A stretch of DNA of 64,000 nt from contig NZ_CP121473.1 of NCBI RefSeq assembly GCF_033954455.1, forward strand, positions 5,132,501-5,196,500, in the 5' to 3' direction. The notes under the pieces are model-generated. The model had not been told where the DNA came from. It did no database searches and was given only the letters and a program-made list of their open reading frames with translations. This document shows positions 34,387-43,831 of the stretch, piece after piece. The stretch is from Thiorhodovibrio litoralis. Its GTDB lineage: Bacteria > Pseudomonadota > Gammaproteobacteria > Chromatiales > Chromatiaceae. The stretch's first letter is position 1, and each line of letters starts with the position of its first letter. The position numbers and the translations under genes are program-made.

Positions 34387-34877
34387 CGAACAGCGCGGCC
34401 TAGTTAGCCCGCCCGCGTGGTCGATTGCGAGCCCAATCGCCACGCCCGGCCGAACAGCATGGGCCGGACTAAACTCCAACAGCCAGCGCCACGCCAGCCC
34501 ATGACAAGAATTAAAGAGGAGCGATAGCGAGTTGAAAGAAACCATCAAACGCGAATTGCCGGGTTACCTGCGCGCGGATACGACGTTACGCGCAAGGCCA
34601 CGAGGCTGATCGCTATCTCGCCCGATGATCGAACCCAAGGCGAAAAATTTGGCTGAGCGCCTAGGTATCGACTGTTATGAGGATTCGCTGAACATTGCGA
34701 GACTTTAAGGCGCAGATAACAGCCGAGAGTCGGATTCGTTTGCCCGGAAACTGAAATATATAGCCGAACATGGTTTCTTTTTCCGGTTTCTTTTTCCGCC
34801 GCTGGTGCCCGCGTCGAGATTCGCTGAGTGCTAGATTTTGCGAATACATCATCGATCGGGAAAAGCAGGAGTACCTC
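34387..34877. other. Region of decayed coding fragments
   Basis: No intact gene in about 490 bases. Short plus-strand pieces such as ELKETIKRELPGYLRAD (near 34530) and MIEPKAKNLAERLGIDCYED (near 34626) look like pieces of proteins broken by frameshifts, but I could not assign families. Confidence 0.35.
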
Positions 34878-35099
34878 ATGGCGTCCGTGACCCTTTCCAG
34901 CAAGTTTCAGATTGCGATTTCCAAGTCCGTGCGAGAGGAAATGCACCTTCAAGCCGGTCAACGTTTTGCGGTCATCACCAAGGGTGACATCATCTCGCTG
35001 GTGCCGATCCGCGCACTGGAAGAGATGCGGGGCATCTTCAAAGGTGCCGATACCAGCGATATTCGTGATCGTACTGATCGCCTGGAACGTTACAAATGA
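34878..35099 (+). CDS. AbrB/MazE-type (VapB-like) antitoxin
   Basis: 73 residues with the swapped-hairpin AbrB fold pattern (MASVTLSSKFQIAISKSVRE, LQAGQRFAVITKGDIISLVP). An AGGAG ribosome site lies 7 bases before the ATG. Its stop overlaps the ATG of the toxin fragment (ATGA, 35096-35099). It appears intact but has lost its toxin. Confidence 0.8.
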   Translation: MASVTLSSKFQIAISKSVREEMHLQAGQRFAVITKGDIISLVPIRALEEMRGIFKGADTSDIRDRTDRLERYK

Positions 35100-35119
35100 T
35101 CTTGGTGGACACCTGCGGT
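35096..35119 (+). pseudogene. VapC-like PIN toxin, 5' stub
   Basis: Eight codons, MILVDTCG, the typical start of a PIN-domain toxin with the first catalytic Asp, followed immediately by insertion-sequence DNA. The remaining ~120 residues are absent. Confidence 0.6.
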
Positions 35120-35447
35120 TTGAGGTGGACCCCATGTCAAGGACAGTTTTTCCCCGAATTTAAGTTAGCGCGCCCAGTTCAGTCGCAGCGGATTGGCGCT
35201 GCCGCTGGCAGGCGAACGCCAAAGTGGTTGGCGACCACGACACCGCTGCCTTCTCCTCGACGATGAACATCGTCCGGCGTTCGGTAGCCGAGCCCCTGGT
35301 GGGGGCGTTTGCTGTTGTAGAAGGGGAAATACGCCGACAGCCCCATGAACAGCTCTGAGAGCTGTCTCATAGCCCTTGGGGTAGATGTCCTCCCATTTGA
35401 CACTGCGCCACAGACGCTCGACGAAGACGTTATCCAAAGCCCTGCCG
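35117..35447 (-). mobile_element. IS3-family fragment (transposase C-terminus)
   Basis: The minus strand encodes the end of an IS3-type OrfB integrase: GRALDNVFVERLWRSVKWED (35443 downwards) and, after a frameshift near 35360, LFMGLSAYFPFYNSKRPHQG and LGYRTPDDVH. The N-terminal DDE part and OrfA are missing. The outer end near 35117 (GGTGGACCCCATGTCAAGGA) could be the terminal repeat. It separates two broken toxin genes, so the rest was lost by deletion after insertion. Confidence 0.8.
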
Positions 35448-35549
35448 CGCAAGAAGATCGACCCGCTTCTTGATGGCACTGCGGGCGCCGTCCGCCATTC
35501 CTTTCAGTATCCTTGTTGCCTGCTTATGGAGCCGCATACGATACGCCAT
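35445..35549 (-). pseudogene. RelE/ParE-type toxin, 5' fragment
   Basis: 35 codons starting MAYRMRLHKQATRILKGMAD, typical of RelE/ParE toxins, then cut by the IS3 fragment. Its ATG overlaps the TGA of the preceding frame. Confidence 0.5.
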
Positions 35550-35632
35550 CAGAGTGTCTCTCTAACCTCCTTCCAGTCATCGAATTCTTCTTCGCGACCG
35601 TCGCGGTAGGCTGTGCGAACCGACTCTAGATG
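35549..35632 (-). pseudogene. RelB-like antitoxin, C-terminal fragment
   Basis: The frame ESVRTAYRDGREEEFDDWKE, ending VRETL-stop, resembles the end of RelB/ParD-type antitoxins that precede RelE toxins. The N-terminal part is not present in frame. Confidence 0.35.
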
Positions 35633-35669
35633 TCATGTCGGCACCTCATTGATCCAAACGTTGTCGTCA

Positions 35670-35981
35670 TCAGGAACGTGATCTTTTGAATGCACGCAAA
35701 TCCGATGCCTCAAACAACTGGCTACGCCCGACCGTCTGAGCAGGCCGGATCTTGCCCGCTTGCACATAACGCCTGAAGGTTGGAACCGAAACCTCAATGT
35801 ACTCTGCGGCCTCAGGCACGGAGAAAGGCTCCCGGTGAACCGAGCTAAACACTTGCTCATGCGTGAAATCGTCATCGCGAAAAGCCTCGCCGGTGAGCAG
35901 CGAGAAAAAGCGCAGTCGCTCGCCGGCTGGCATCTGCTTCATCTCTTGATAGAGGTCTTCAGCGGTTAGATGCATGGTCAT
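35670..35981 (-). CDS. Excisionase-like helix-turn-helix antitoxin
   Basis: 103 residues; the C-terminal half is an excisionase/MerR-type HTH (FSVPEAAEYIEVSVPTFRRY, QAGKIRPAQTVGRSQLFEAS, DLRAFKR), preceded by a helical N-terminal part with ELYQEM/GERLRFF-like sequence. Such proteins act as antitoxins to RelE/HigB-type toxins encoded just upstream, and a decayed toxin lies exactly there. It appears intact. Confidence 0.65.
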   Translation of the reverse strand: MTMHLTAEDLYQEMKQMPAGERLRFFSLLTGEAFRDDDFTHEQVFSSVHREPFSVPEAAEYIEVSVPTFRRYVQAGKIRPAQTVGRSQLFEASDLRAFKRSRS

Positions 35982-35986
35982 GTTTC

Positions 35987-36130
35987 TCAGGCTTCGCGAT
36001 CCCTCAAATATCGCTTGAGGCGGTCATGGAAATTTTCGTGGGTGCCGACTTGATAGAAGATCGGTCACCAGAAATTCGATCGCGACATTGTTCAAGGGCG
36101 ATCGATACGCGATCAGGCAAGGCAGCCGCC
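35987..36130 (-). pseudogene. RelE/HigB-type toxin remnant with frameshift
   Basis: The minus strand reads LIAYRSPLNNVAIEFLVTDL, then after a frameshift FYQVGTHENFHDRLKRYLRD-REA-stop, five bases before the antitoxin start. The end matches toxins of the RelE/HigB group that precede excisionase-like antitoxins. The 5' half is missing or unreadable. Confidence 0.45.
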
Positions 36131-36390
36131 ACTGTAACCGGACAGGATCTACGTGGGCTGAGCCAGCTTAGGAGAGCCGCTGGCCAGCGCTCTCGGGGCT
36201 AGCGTGATGCTCTCATGATGGCGAAACGAGCGCGAGTCTTGAGAGGGGACTGCTCGCGGCCCCAACTCCGCGGCTGTGGGGATCTTTAAGAGACTCTCGG
36301 TAAAGCACGCGCAAGATCGGCTAAGCTTGCACTCTTGCTTTCTTTGCATCTGTTGCAACCCTGCTCCCTCGCCACCCCCAGAGGCCCCGC
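36131..36390. other. Intergenic region upstream of transglutaminase gene
   Basis: No gene seen. No clear promoter or ribosome site could be assigned to the downstream ATG at 36391. Confidence 0.35.
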
Positions 36391-39300
36391 ATGACACTCC
36401 AGGTCGCTCTCAATCACCGCACCACTTATGACTATGACCGGCGCATCCGACTGCACCCGCAGGTGGTGCGGTTGCGCCCGGCGCCCCATGCGCGCACGCC
36501 GGTTGTGAGCTACAGCCTCAAGATCAGCCCGCAGGAGCGCTTTACCAACTGGCAGCAGGACCCGTTCGGCAACTGGCAGGCGCGGCTGGTGTTTCCGGAG
36601 AAGGTCGATCATTTCCACGTTACCGTGGACCTGATCGCGGACATGGTGGCAATCAATCCGTTCGACTTCTTTATCGAGGAAGAATGCCGCATCCCGACCT
36701 TTGCGTACGAGAAGATGCTGCTCAAGGACCTGGCGCCCTACCTGGAAGTCCAGGAGGCTGGGCCGCTGCTGGCGGACTTGATCGCCGCGACCCGACCGAC
36801 CGACAAAGACGACACGCTCGACTGGATCGTCGCGCTCAACCAGCGGCTGCAGGGTATGGTGAGCTATCTCATCCGCATGGAGCCCGGGGTGCAGACGCCG
36901 GAAGATACCCTGCACAAGTCGTCTGGCTCCTGCCGCGACAGTGCCTGGCTGTTGTGCAATCTGCTGCGCCACCATGGCTTCGCTGCGCGCTTCGTGTCGG
37001 GCTATTTGATTCAGCTCACCGCAGATCTGGCGCCGATTGACGACGGACCGGGCGGGCCGACCCAAGACTTCACCGACCTGCATGCCTGGAGCGAGGTCTT
37101 CCTCCCCGGCGCCGGCTGGGTGGGGCTGGACCCGACCTCCGGCCTGCTGACCGCGGAGGGCCATATCCCGCTGGCGGCCACGCCTGAGCCCGCCACCGCT
37201 GCCGCCATCAGCGGCAGCCACGAGGGTTGCGAGGTGCAGTTCGGCTTTTCCATGTCGGTCGAGCGCATCAAGGAAACGCCGCGCGTCTCGGCACCCTATA
37301 CCGCCGCGCAGTGGGCCGGTATCGACGCACTCGGTCGTCAGATCGACGAGCGGTTGCGCGCGGGTGATGTGCGCCTGTCGGTCGGCGGCGAGCCAACCTT
37401 TCTCGCCGCCTTCGACCGCGACGAGCCGGAGTGGAACACCGCCGCCGTTGGCCCGACCAAGCGCGATTATGCCGACAAGCTAATCCGCCGCCTGCGCGAA
37501 CGCTTCGCACCCAATGGGCTGCTGCATTACGGCCAGGGCAAGTGGTACCCCGGCGAGCAACTGCCGCGCTGGGCCTTCAGCCTGAGCTGGCGCGCGGACA
37601 GTGAGCCGCTGTGGACTGACCCTAGTCTGAGCGCACCGGAAGCTGACACCGGGGCGACTATTGTGGCCGCAGAGCGCTTTGCGGTGCGTCTGGCGGAGCA
37701 TCTTGGCGTCGGCGGCGACTATGTGCAGGCCGCCTATGAGGACCCGGCGGCCTTTCTCAAGCAGGAATGCGAACTGCCGGAGAATCTCGACCCCGAGACC
37801 AACAAGCTCGATGACCCGCAAGCGCGCGCCCGGTTGGCGCAGGTGTTCTCGCGCGGGCTCGGCACGCCGCGCAGTTATATTCTCCCTTTGCAAGCCGCGC
37901 AGGTGCAGGCGCCGCAAGCGCGTGGCGAGCGCGGCGGACGGCACTACCAGTGGCTGTCCGAGATCTGGGCCACGCGGGCGAAAAAGCTGGTGCTGATCGC
38001 CGGCGACAGCCCGGCGGGGTTTCGCCTGCCGCTCGGGAGCTTGCCGCATCTCGATGAGGACGAATATCCCTACATGATCACGGCCGATCCATTCGCGCAG
38101 GACGTGCAGCACCCGCTGCTCGCTCGTCCAACGCGCGAGATTTCGCTGCAGAGCGCCGGGACTGGTCGCATACCGATTCCTCGCGGAGGGACTGCTACGA
38201 CGACAGAGGCAGTGCCAGAGGTGCGCACCGAGAGCTTCGATGAGTTCTGGGCGCGCGTGCAGGGCATTGCCGCCCGTCGCGCCGCGCGCGAGGCCGAAGG
38301 GCCGGGCGATGCCGATCAGGGTGCTTCAGGTCAGAGCGGATCGGGTGCTATTGGCGCTGATCAAGCTAGCTCTGGTGAGGCTGATGCCGGTCAGATTGGC
38401 TCTGATCAGCCTGGCTCTTCCAAGGCCAGCACTGGCCAGAACGAAACTGGCCAGACGGGAACCGACCAGACCAACTCGGACCAGCTCTCACCCGAAAGCG
38501 CCCCGGTGCGCACCGCACTCACGGTCGAGCCACGCGACGGCAAGTTGTGCGTCTTCGTTCCGCCCACTCATCATGCGGACGAATACGTTGACCTGATCGC
38601 CGCCATCGAAGACACCGCCGCCGACCTGCAACAGCCCATTCATGTCGAAGGCTACCCGGCACCGCCCGACATGCGCCTGCGTGAGATCAAGGTCACCCCG
38701 GACCCGGGCGTGATCGAGGTCAACATCCAGCCCTCCACCAGCTGGCCCGAGCAGGTCCATATCACCGAGACGATTTACGAAGAAGCGCGCCAGCTTGGCC
38801 TCGATGCCTCGACCTTCGAGCTCGACGGCCGCCCGTCGGGCACCGGCGGCGGCAACCACGTGGTCTTCGGTGGGCCGACGCCGCCCGATAGCCCCTTCCT
38901 GCGCCGCCCGGATTTGCTCGGTTCGATCATCCGCTACTGGCAGCGCCACCCGGCGCTCAGCTACCTGTTCTCCGGGCTCTTTATAGGCCCGACCTCGCAG
39001 GCCCCGCGCATCGACGAGGCGCGCGACGACAGCCTGTTCGAGATGGAAATCGCGCTGGCCCAAATTCCCGACCCGGCCAACGCAAGCTCAGCCCCGCCCT
39101 GGTTGGTCGACCGCATTCTGCGCCACCTGCTGGTGGATTCCACCGGCAACACCCACCGCGCCGAGATCTGCATCGACAAGCTTTACTCGCCCGACAGCCC
39201 AACCGGGCGTCTCGGCCTGGTGGAGTTTCGCGGCTTCGAAATGCCGCCGCACCCCAAGATGTCGCTCGCCCAGCAGTTGGTGCTGCGCTCGCTCATCGCC

Positions 39301-40020
39301 TGGTTCTGGGAGCAACCCTACACTGCGCCGCTGGTTTCGCACGGCCACCGGCTGCGCGATGACTTCATGCTCCCTTACTTTGTCTGGGCCGACTTCCTTG
39401 AGATCCTGGGCGATCTCGGCCAGGCCGGCTTTAACATCGACCCCGGCTGGTTCGAGCCACATTATGAATTCCGCTTCCCGATCGCCGGGACCTTCTCGGC
39501 AGCGGGGCTGAATGTCGAGGTCCGCACCGCACTCGAGCCCTGGCATGTGCTCGGCGAGGAGGGCACCGTCGGCGGCACCGCGCGCTATGTCGACAGCTCG
39601 CTCGAGCGCATCCAGGTGCGGGTGCAGGGCGATCTCGCCGATCGCTATGCGGTCGCTTGCAACGGCTTCATCTTGCCGCTGGGGCCGGCAACCGGTCCTA
39701 AAGATCAGGTTGCCGGCGTGCGCTTCCGCGCCTGGCAGCCCCCGGCCTGCCTGCATCCGACCATCGGTATCCACTCACCGCTAACGATCGAAGTCTATGA
39801 TCTCGCCCAGGGCCGTTCAATCGGCGGCGCCACCCATCATGTGATGCACCCCGGCGGCAAGGCCTATGAGACGCGCCCCGTCAACCTGCTCGAAGCCCAA
39901 GGCCGCCGCCTCGCCCGCTTCGAGGCCATGGGCCACACACCAGGGCGCAGCGCACCGCTGCGACCACGCATGCCAGCCGGAGCCGTGCACACCCTGGATT
40001 TGCGCGTGCAGCGGTCTTGA
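36391..40020 (+). CDS. Large transglutaminase-like protein with DUF2126 domain
   Basis: 1209 residues. The N-terminal transglutaminase beta domain (TYDYDRRIRLHPQVVRLRPA) is followed by the papain-like core with a complete Cys-His-Asp triad (SGSCRDSAWLL Cys180, DLHAWSEVF His230, LDPTSG Asp247). The C-terminal ~750 residues match DUF2126 (SVGGEPTFLAAFD, STSWPEQVHITETIYEEARQ, DGRPSGTGGGNHVVFGG, HPALSYLFSGLFIGPTSQAP). A Gly/Gln/Ser/Asp-rich linker at about 637-705 (repeats like GQ/DQ with S or T) is not typical and probably arose by repeat expansion. Substrate is unknown; it may process peptides or proteins. The last 53 codons are duplicated at 63331. Confidence 0.88.
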   Translation: MTLQVALNHRTTYDYDRRIRLHPQVVRLRPAPHARTPVVSYSLKISPQERFTNWQQDPFGNWQARLVFPEKVDHFHVTVDLIADMVAINPFDFFIEEECRIPTFAYEKMLLKDLAPYLEVQEAGPLLADLIAATRPTDKDDTLDWIVALNQRLQGMVSYLIRMEPGVQTPEDTLHKSSGSCRDSAWLLCNLLRHHGFAARFVSGYLIQLTADLAPIDDGPGGPTQDFTDLHAWSEVFLPGAGWVGLDPTSGLLTAEGHIPLAATPEPATAAAISGSHEGCEVQFGFSMSVERIKETPRVSAPYTAAQWAGIDALGRQIDERLRAGDVRLSVGGEPTFLAAFDRDEPEWNTAAVGPTKRDYADKLIRRLRERFAPNGLLHYGQGKWYPGEQLPRWAFSLSWRADSEPLWTDPSLSAPEADTGATIVAAERFAVRLAEHLGVGGDYVQAAYEDPAAFLKQECELPENLDPETNKLDDPQARARLAQVFSRGLGTPRSYILPLQAAQVQAPQARGERGGRHYQWLSEIWATRAKKLVLIAGDSPAGFRLPLGSLPHLDEDEYPYMITADPFAQDVQHPLLARPTREISLQSAGTGRIPIPRGGTATTTEAVPEVRTESFDEFWARVQGIAARRAAREAEGPGDADQGASGQSGSGAIGADQASSGEADAGQIGSDQPGSSKASTGQNETGQTGTDQTNSDQLSPESAPVRTALTVEPRDGKLCVFVPPTHHADEYVDLIAAIEDTAADLQQPIHVEGYPAPPDMRLREIKVTPDPGVIEVNIQPSTSWPEQVHITETIYEEARQLGLDASTFELDGRPSGTGGGNHVVFGGPTPPDSPFLRRPDLLGSIIRYWQRHPALSYLFSGLFIGPTSQAPRIDEARDDSLFEMEIALAQIPDPANASSAPPWLVDRILRHLLVDSTGNTHRAEICIDKLYSPDSPTGRLGLVEFRGFEMPPHPKMSLAQQLVLRSLIAWFWEQPYTAPLVSHGHRLRDDFMLPYFVWADFLEILGDLGQAGFNIDPGWFEPHYEFRFPIAGTFSAAGLNVEVRTALEPWHVLGEEGTVGGTARYVDSSLERIQVRVQGDLADRYAVACNGFILPLGPATGPKDQVAGVRFRAWQPPACLHPTIGIHSPLTIEVYDLAQGRSIGGATHHVMHPGGKAYETRPVNLLEAQGRRLARFEAMGHTPGRSAPLRPRMPAGAVHTLDLRVQRS

Positions 40021-40529
40021 GTCTTTGTTAACAGCAAGGTTTCAAACAACTCATAGCCAGGGCTCGGTTGGCTAGGCTTTCGTCAGTTCGAAATCATCGA
40101 CATCCCGATACTGCGGATTCTGGATAACTGCCCGTCGCGGCAACTAGACGGCACGCCTGGTCAACATCCGAGCGTTCCGCGAGGATTTTGGGTTATGACC
40201 GCATTTGTCCTCTAATCTTCGCCAACATCCGGGTGGTCCATCGTGTCAAAGCCCCTCCTCCCCTCAGGCGGCATGCCTGGTTGCGTGCTGCTGCTGATCT
40301 GTCTACCGCTTCTCTCCGGTTGTTCACAGGAGGCCGAGCCCGAGGGGTCACCGCCGGTGCGACCGGTCAAGACGCTGGTGGTGGAGTCGCCCGACTTGGG
40401 GGGAGAGCGCAACTTCCCCGGACGGGTCGATGCCGAGGCCAAGGCCGAGCTGGCGTTTCGCGTGCCTGGCACGGTCGCGGAGCTGATGGTGAAGGAGGGG
40501 GACCGGGTCGAGAAAGGCCAGGTGCTGAT
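39857..40529 (+). repeat. ~670-bp duplication, copy 1
   Basis: Nearly identical to 63329-64000, offset by 23472 or 23471 bases. Includes the end of the transglutaminase gene, the intergenic region and the first ~95 codons of the RND adaptor. The only differences seen lie between 40198 and 40235. Confidence 0.95.
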
Positions 40530-41385
40530 TACCCTGGATGCGACCGACTACGAGATCCAGCTGCGCAATGCCCAGGCGAGCTTTGAGCGCGCACAGAACG
40601 ACTTCAACCGCGCCAAGGAACTGGTCGACGACGGCTTCATCTCTCGCACCGATTTTGACGCCAAGGAGGCCGAGTACAAAAATGCCCAGGCCGCGCTCGA
40701 GCGCGCGCAACAAGACGTTGAATACACCCAGCTCAAGGCCTCCTTCGACGGCACCATCAGCCAGCGCTATGTCGAGCGCTTCGAGGAAGTGCAAGCCAAA
40801 CAGCCGGTGCTGGCGATGCAGGACAACAACAGCCTGCAGGTCAAGGTGGATGTGCCCGAGAACATCATCCGCGGCATCAAGCCAAGCGGGAATGACCAGC
40901 CGAACGCCGAGCGGGCGCCGACCTGGGCCACCTTCGACAGCCATCCTGATCAGCGCTTTGATCTGACCTTGCGCGAGGTCTCGACCCGCGCTGATCGCGC
41001 CACCCAGACCTTCGAGGTCACCTACACCATGCCGGCGCCGACGGATTTTTTGGTCTTCCCTGGCATGACAGCCACGGTCACCGCAGACCTCAGCCGGGTC
41101 AGTGTCGGCGAGCGTGTCTTCACCCTGCCGGCAACGGCGGTGACAGCGGACGCGCAACTGGAGCCCTTCGTCTGGGTGGTCGAAGAATCCGCCATGACGG
41201 TGGCCAAGGTGCCGGTTGAGGTCGGGCGCCTGAGTGGTAGCTCCATTGAAGTGGCCGGCGGCCTGGAACCCGGCCAGCGCGTCGTGGTGGCCGGGGTCGG
41301 CTATCTGGCCGAGGGCATGAAGGTGCGCTTGCTGCCGCAGCGCGAGCAAGCGCAGCCGCGCGCGGACGAGGTCCCATCCTCGTGA
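40243..41385 (+). CDS. RND efflux periplasmic adaptor (membrane fusion lipoprotein)
   Basis: 380 residues starting at a GTG. The N-terminal lipoprotein signal ends in LLSGC. Order: lipoyl half (FPGRVDAEAKAELAFRVPGT, VKEGDRVEKGQVLITLDATD), helical hairpin (about 110-160), second lipoyl half (YTQLKASFDGTISQRY), beta-barrel and membrane-proximal domains. It links an RND pump to an outer-membrane channel. Its stop overlaps the GTG of the pump gene, but that gene is cut after 36 codons, so this copy has no cognate pump here. Confidence 0.92.
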   Translation: MSKPLLPSGGMPGCVLLLICLPLLSGCSQEAEPEGSPPVRPVKTLVVESPDLGGERNFPGRVDAEAKAELAFRVPGTVAELMVKEGDRVEKGQVLITLDATDYEIQLRNAQASFERAQNDFNRAKELVDDGFISRTDFDAKEAEYKNAQAALERAQQDVEYTQLKASFDGTISQRYVERFEEVQAKQPVLAMQDNNSLQVKVDVPENIIRGIKPSGNDQPNAERAPTWATFDSHPDQRFDLTLREVSTRADRATQTFEVTYTMPAPTDFLVFPGMTATVTADLSRVSVGERVFTLPATAVTADAQLEPFVWVVEESAMTVAKVPVEVGRLSGSSIEVAGGLEPGQRVVVAGVGYLAEGMKVRLLPQREQAQPRADEVPSS

Positions 41386-41489
41386 ATATCGCCGAATACT
41401 CCGTCAAGACCCCGGTCATTTCCTGGCTGTTGGTCATCATTCTGGTCGGTGGCGGCATCTGGGGCTTTCAGAGCATGGGCAAGCTCGGC
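41382..41489 (+). pseudogene. RND pump (AcrB-type), first 36 codons only
   Basis: MNIAEYSVKTPVISWLLVII and GGGIWGFQSMGKLG match the first membrane helix of AcrB-type pumps, which normally have over 1000 residues. At about 41487 homology switches abruptly to a PAS-histidine kinase in another frame. Confidence 0.8.
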
Positions 41490-42481
41490 TCCACGCCATT
41501 TTCGAGCATTCCAACGATGCCATTTTTGTCATCGACCCGCATGCCGATCGGATTCTGCAGGCCAATCCACACGCCTGCGCCTTGCTCGGCTATGACAGCG
41601 ACCAATTGCTTACCGAGATCCGCGCCCGGCTGCCATTCGATCAGCCCCACACCATGGAAAGCCGCCATCGGCGCCGTGACGGCAGTTGCTTTCCGAGCGA
41701 AATCAGTATCTGCAAATTCGGCAGCCCGGAGCATGTGCGCTTCGTCGCCGTGCTGCGGGATCAGACCGCGCGCAAGGCGGGCGAGGCGGCCATCGCCCGC
41801 CTGGCCGAGCTGGGGCGTCTGGCCGCGACCCTGGCGCATCAAATTCGCAATCCCTTGGCGACCATCCAGCTGTGTCTTGATGATTTCGCCGCGCGCGACC
41901 TGGATACCCGCGCACGCCGGCGCATCGAACTGGCGCAAGGCGAGGCGGCGCGCTTGGAACGCTTGCTGGCGGAAATTCTCGGCTACGCCGGCGAGCGTCC
42001 CCCCGAGCGCCAGGAACTGGAGCCACTGACCTTCGTGCGCCAGCTCGAGCCCGCGCTCGGGGCGCTGCCTACTCTCAAGGGCCGTCGGCTGCGGATCATC
42101 GAGACCGCGCCCCTGGCACCCATCCAAGCCGATGCGGACATGCTGGCGCAGGCGCTGTTTAATCTGATCGACAACGCCGCCGAGGCCTCCGCAGCGGATG
42201 GCACTGTGACCCTGACCCTGGGGCCAGTTCCGGGACCAATTCGGGGATCAGCTGGGGAATCAGAAGGCGAGCCGCAGCGGCCCTGTCTCGAAGTGCATAA
42301 CACCGGCAACTCCATCCCACCCGAGATCCTCGCCCGGGTCGGCACGCCCTTCTTCTCCACCAAGCACTCGGGCACTGGCCTGGGCCTGGCCTATGTGCAA
42401 CGCGTTGCCGATGCCCATGGCTGGACCTTTGAGCTGACCTCCGACGCGCACACCGGCACCCGTGCGCGCTTGTGGCTCTGA
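41489..42481 (+). pseudogene. PAS histidine kinase lacking its N-terminus
   Basis: From LHAIFEHSNDAIFVIDP (PAS domain start) the frame continues with HisKA (LAATLAHQIRNPLATIQ, phospho-acceptor His in AHQIRNP), N box FNLIDNAAEA and G boxes (GTPFFSTKHSGTGLGLAYV), ending complete at RARLWL. It resembles NtrB-type kinases. The upstream part and start codon were lost in the junction with the pump gene; the first in-frame ATG (41654) lies inside the PAS domain. No response regulator follows. Confidence 0.75.
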
Positions 42482-42687
42482 GAAAGGGGGTTGAGAAGGC
42501 TCGCAAGCGTCACCGCCACCTCAGTGGCCCGGAATTTGCTTATTTCGAAGACAAGGATGTGATGTCATCCGGTCTGGCAGGGGAGTCGATCAATCTGCCA
42601 TCACAACTGTCGGATCGCGGGCTGGCTTGTGACCGCGCACGATCAGTCGCCCCGCTGGCGACTTTCCCCGTATGCAGGAGATGCTCC

Positions 42688-43695
42688 GTGAAACTGTTTC
42701 AATCGATTTTTGGCGCCGAGCGCGCGCGCGAACGCTATCCCGAGTCGCTGATCGAGCAGGCAACCGAGCGCGCCATCGATGGCACCGATGCGCGCTTGCG
42801 GCTGCTGCCCGGCTACCGCAAGCGGCTGCGCGCGCCTATTATCGGCGCCATCGACCATGTCGTGGCCATCGTGGATGGGATTGGCGCGCCGGTGGCGGCC
42901 TCGGCCAGCCAGTACAGCGATGAGCCACGGCTGCGGGCCTTGTTCAGCGCGCCGCGCGAGATGCTGGCGATCTTTGCCCGGGATGCGGCGCTCAAGGGCT
43001 ATCTGGCCAGCGGGGAAGGGCGCGGGGCCGGCGCCGTTACCGCGCTGCTGCTGGCGGACCGCGTCGAACGCCAGGTGCTGGGGATGGATCTGGTCGGCGA
43101 CCAGGTGCGCAAGGATGTGCGCCAGCTCGCGGTGAGTTTCAGTGCCCACCGGTTGCTCGACCCCAGCACCGATGAAGAGGGCAGTCGCCACCAGTGGAAA
43201 CGCCGCGCTTTCGATCATCTGCTGACGCTGGCGCTCGCGCGGATGGCCGCGATGCAGACACAGCGTGCGGATCTGAAACATCAGCACGATCTGTTGCGGA
43301 GCAAGCTCGAGGCGCTCGAGCGCGGTGGCTGGAGCTTCGCCGCCACAGAGCAGGCGCCGACCGATCCGGCCAGTCTGCACGCGGAGTTGGAGGCGCTCAA
43401 GACGCACCTGAGCGCGCTTGGCGCCGACCACGAGGTGCTCAAGCGGCACCTGGAGCTGCTGGCGGAGGTGCTGAACGATGCGCCAAATCAGCTCCACCGC
43501 GGGACCATCGAGCTGTGGCTCGATGCGATGAACATTCAACGCGACCCCGATGACGCCAGCGCGCAACGCATCGGTTTTCAGGAACTGCACAATGCGATGA
43601 ACCGGCGGGCGGTGCTCTTGCCGTTGCGCATCGACCCGGCCGATCTGCCGGAAACTCCGGACTGGCTGGCCGAGGCGCAGCGGCATCTGCAATGA
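42688..43695 (+). CDS. Hypothetical protein with coiled coil
   Basis: 335 residues from the GTG at 42688 (VKLFQSIFGAERARERYP), chosen because AGGAG lies 8 bases upstream; the open frame reaches back to 42472 without sense. It is helical, with a heptad-rich part around residues 190-280 (ALARMAAMQTQRADLKHQHD, LEALKTHLSALGADHEVLKR). No signal peptide or membrane segment. I do not recognise the family. It is followed by another small hypothetical gene on the same strand. Confidence 0.65.
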   Translation: MKLFQSIFGAERARERYPESLIEQATERAIDGTDARLRLLPGYRKRLRAPIIGAIDHVVAIVDGIGAPVAASASQYSDEPRLRALFSAPREMLAIFARDAALKGYLASGEGRGAGAVTALLLADRVERQVLGMDLVGDQVRKDVRQLAVSFSAHRLLDPSTDEEGSRHQWKRRAFDHLLTLALARMAAMQTQRADLKHQHDLLRSKLEALERGGWSFAATEQAPTDPASLHAELEALKTHLSALGADHEVLKRHLELLAEVLNDAPNQLHRGTIELWLDAMNIQRDPDDASAQRIGFQELHNAMNRRAVLLPLRIDPADLPETPDWLAEAQRHLQ

Positions 43696-43831
43696 GCAAA
43701 CAACGCGCGTCAGACTCCAAGGCACGGCTCGGAGCTGCGGAGAAGCTCCGATATCTCGTGTCCAAGCCTTGGATAACCCGCAACTCTCACTGCCCAACCC
43801 CGACCCTCAATCCTCAACCTCTGGAATCAGC

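Noticed and set aside
40348-41349. 333-codon minus-strand frame
   Set aside because: Antisense to the RND adaptor, which has a lipobox and lipoyl motifs.
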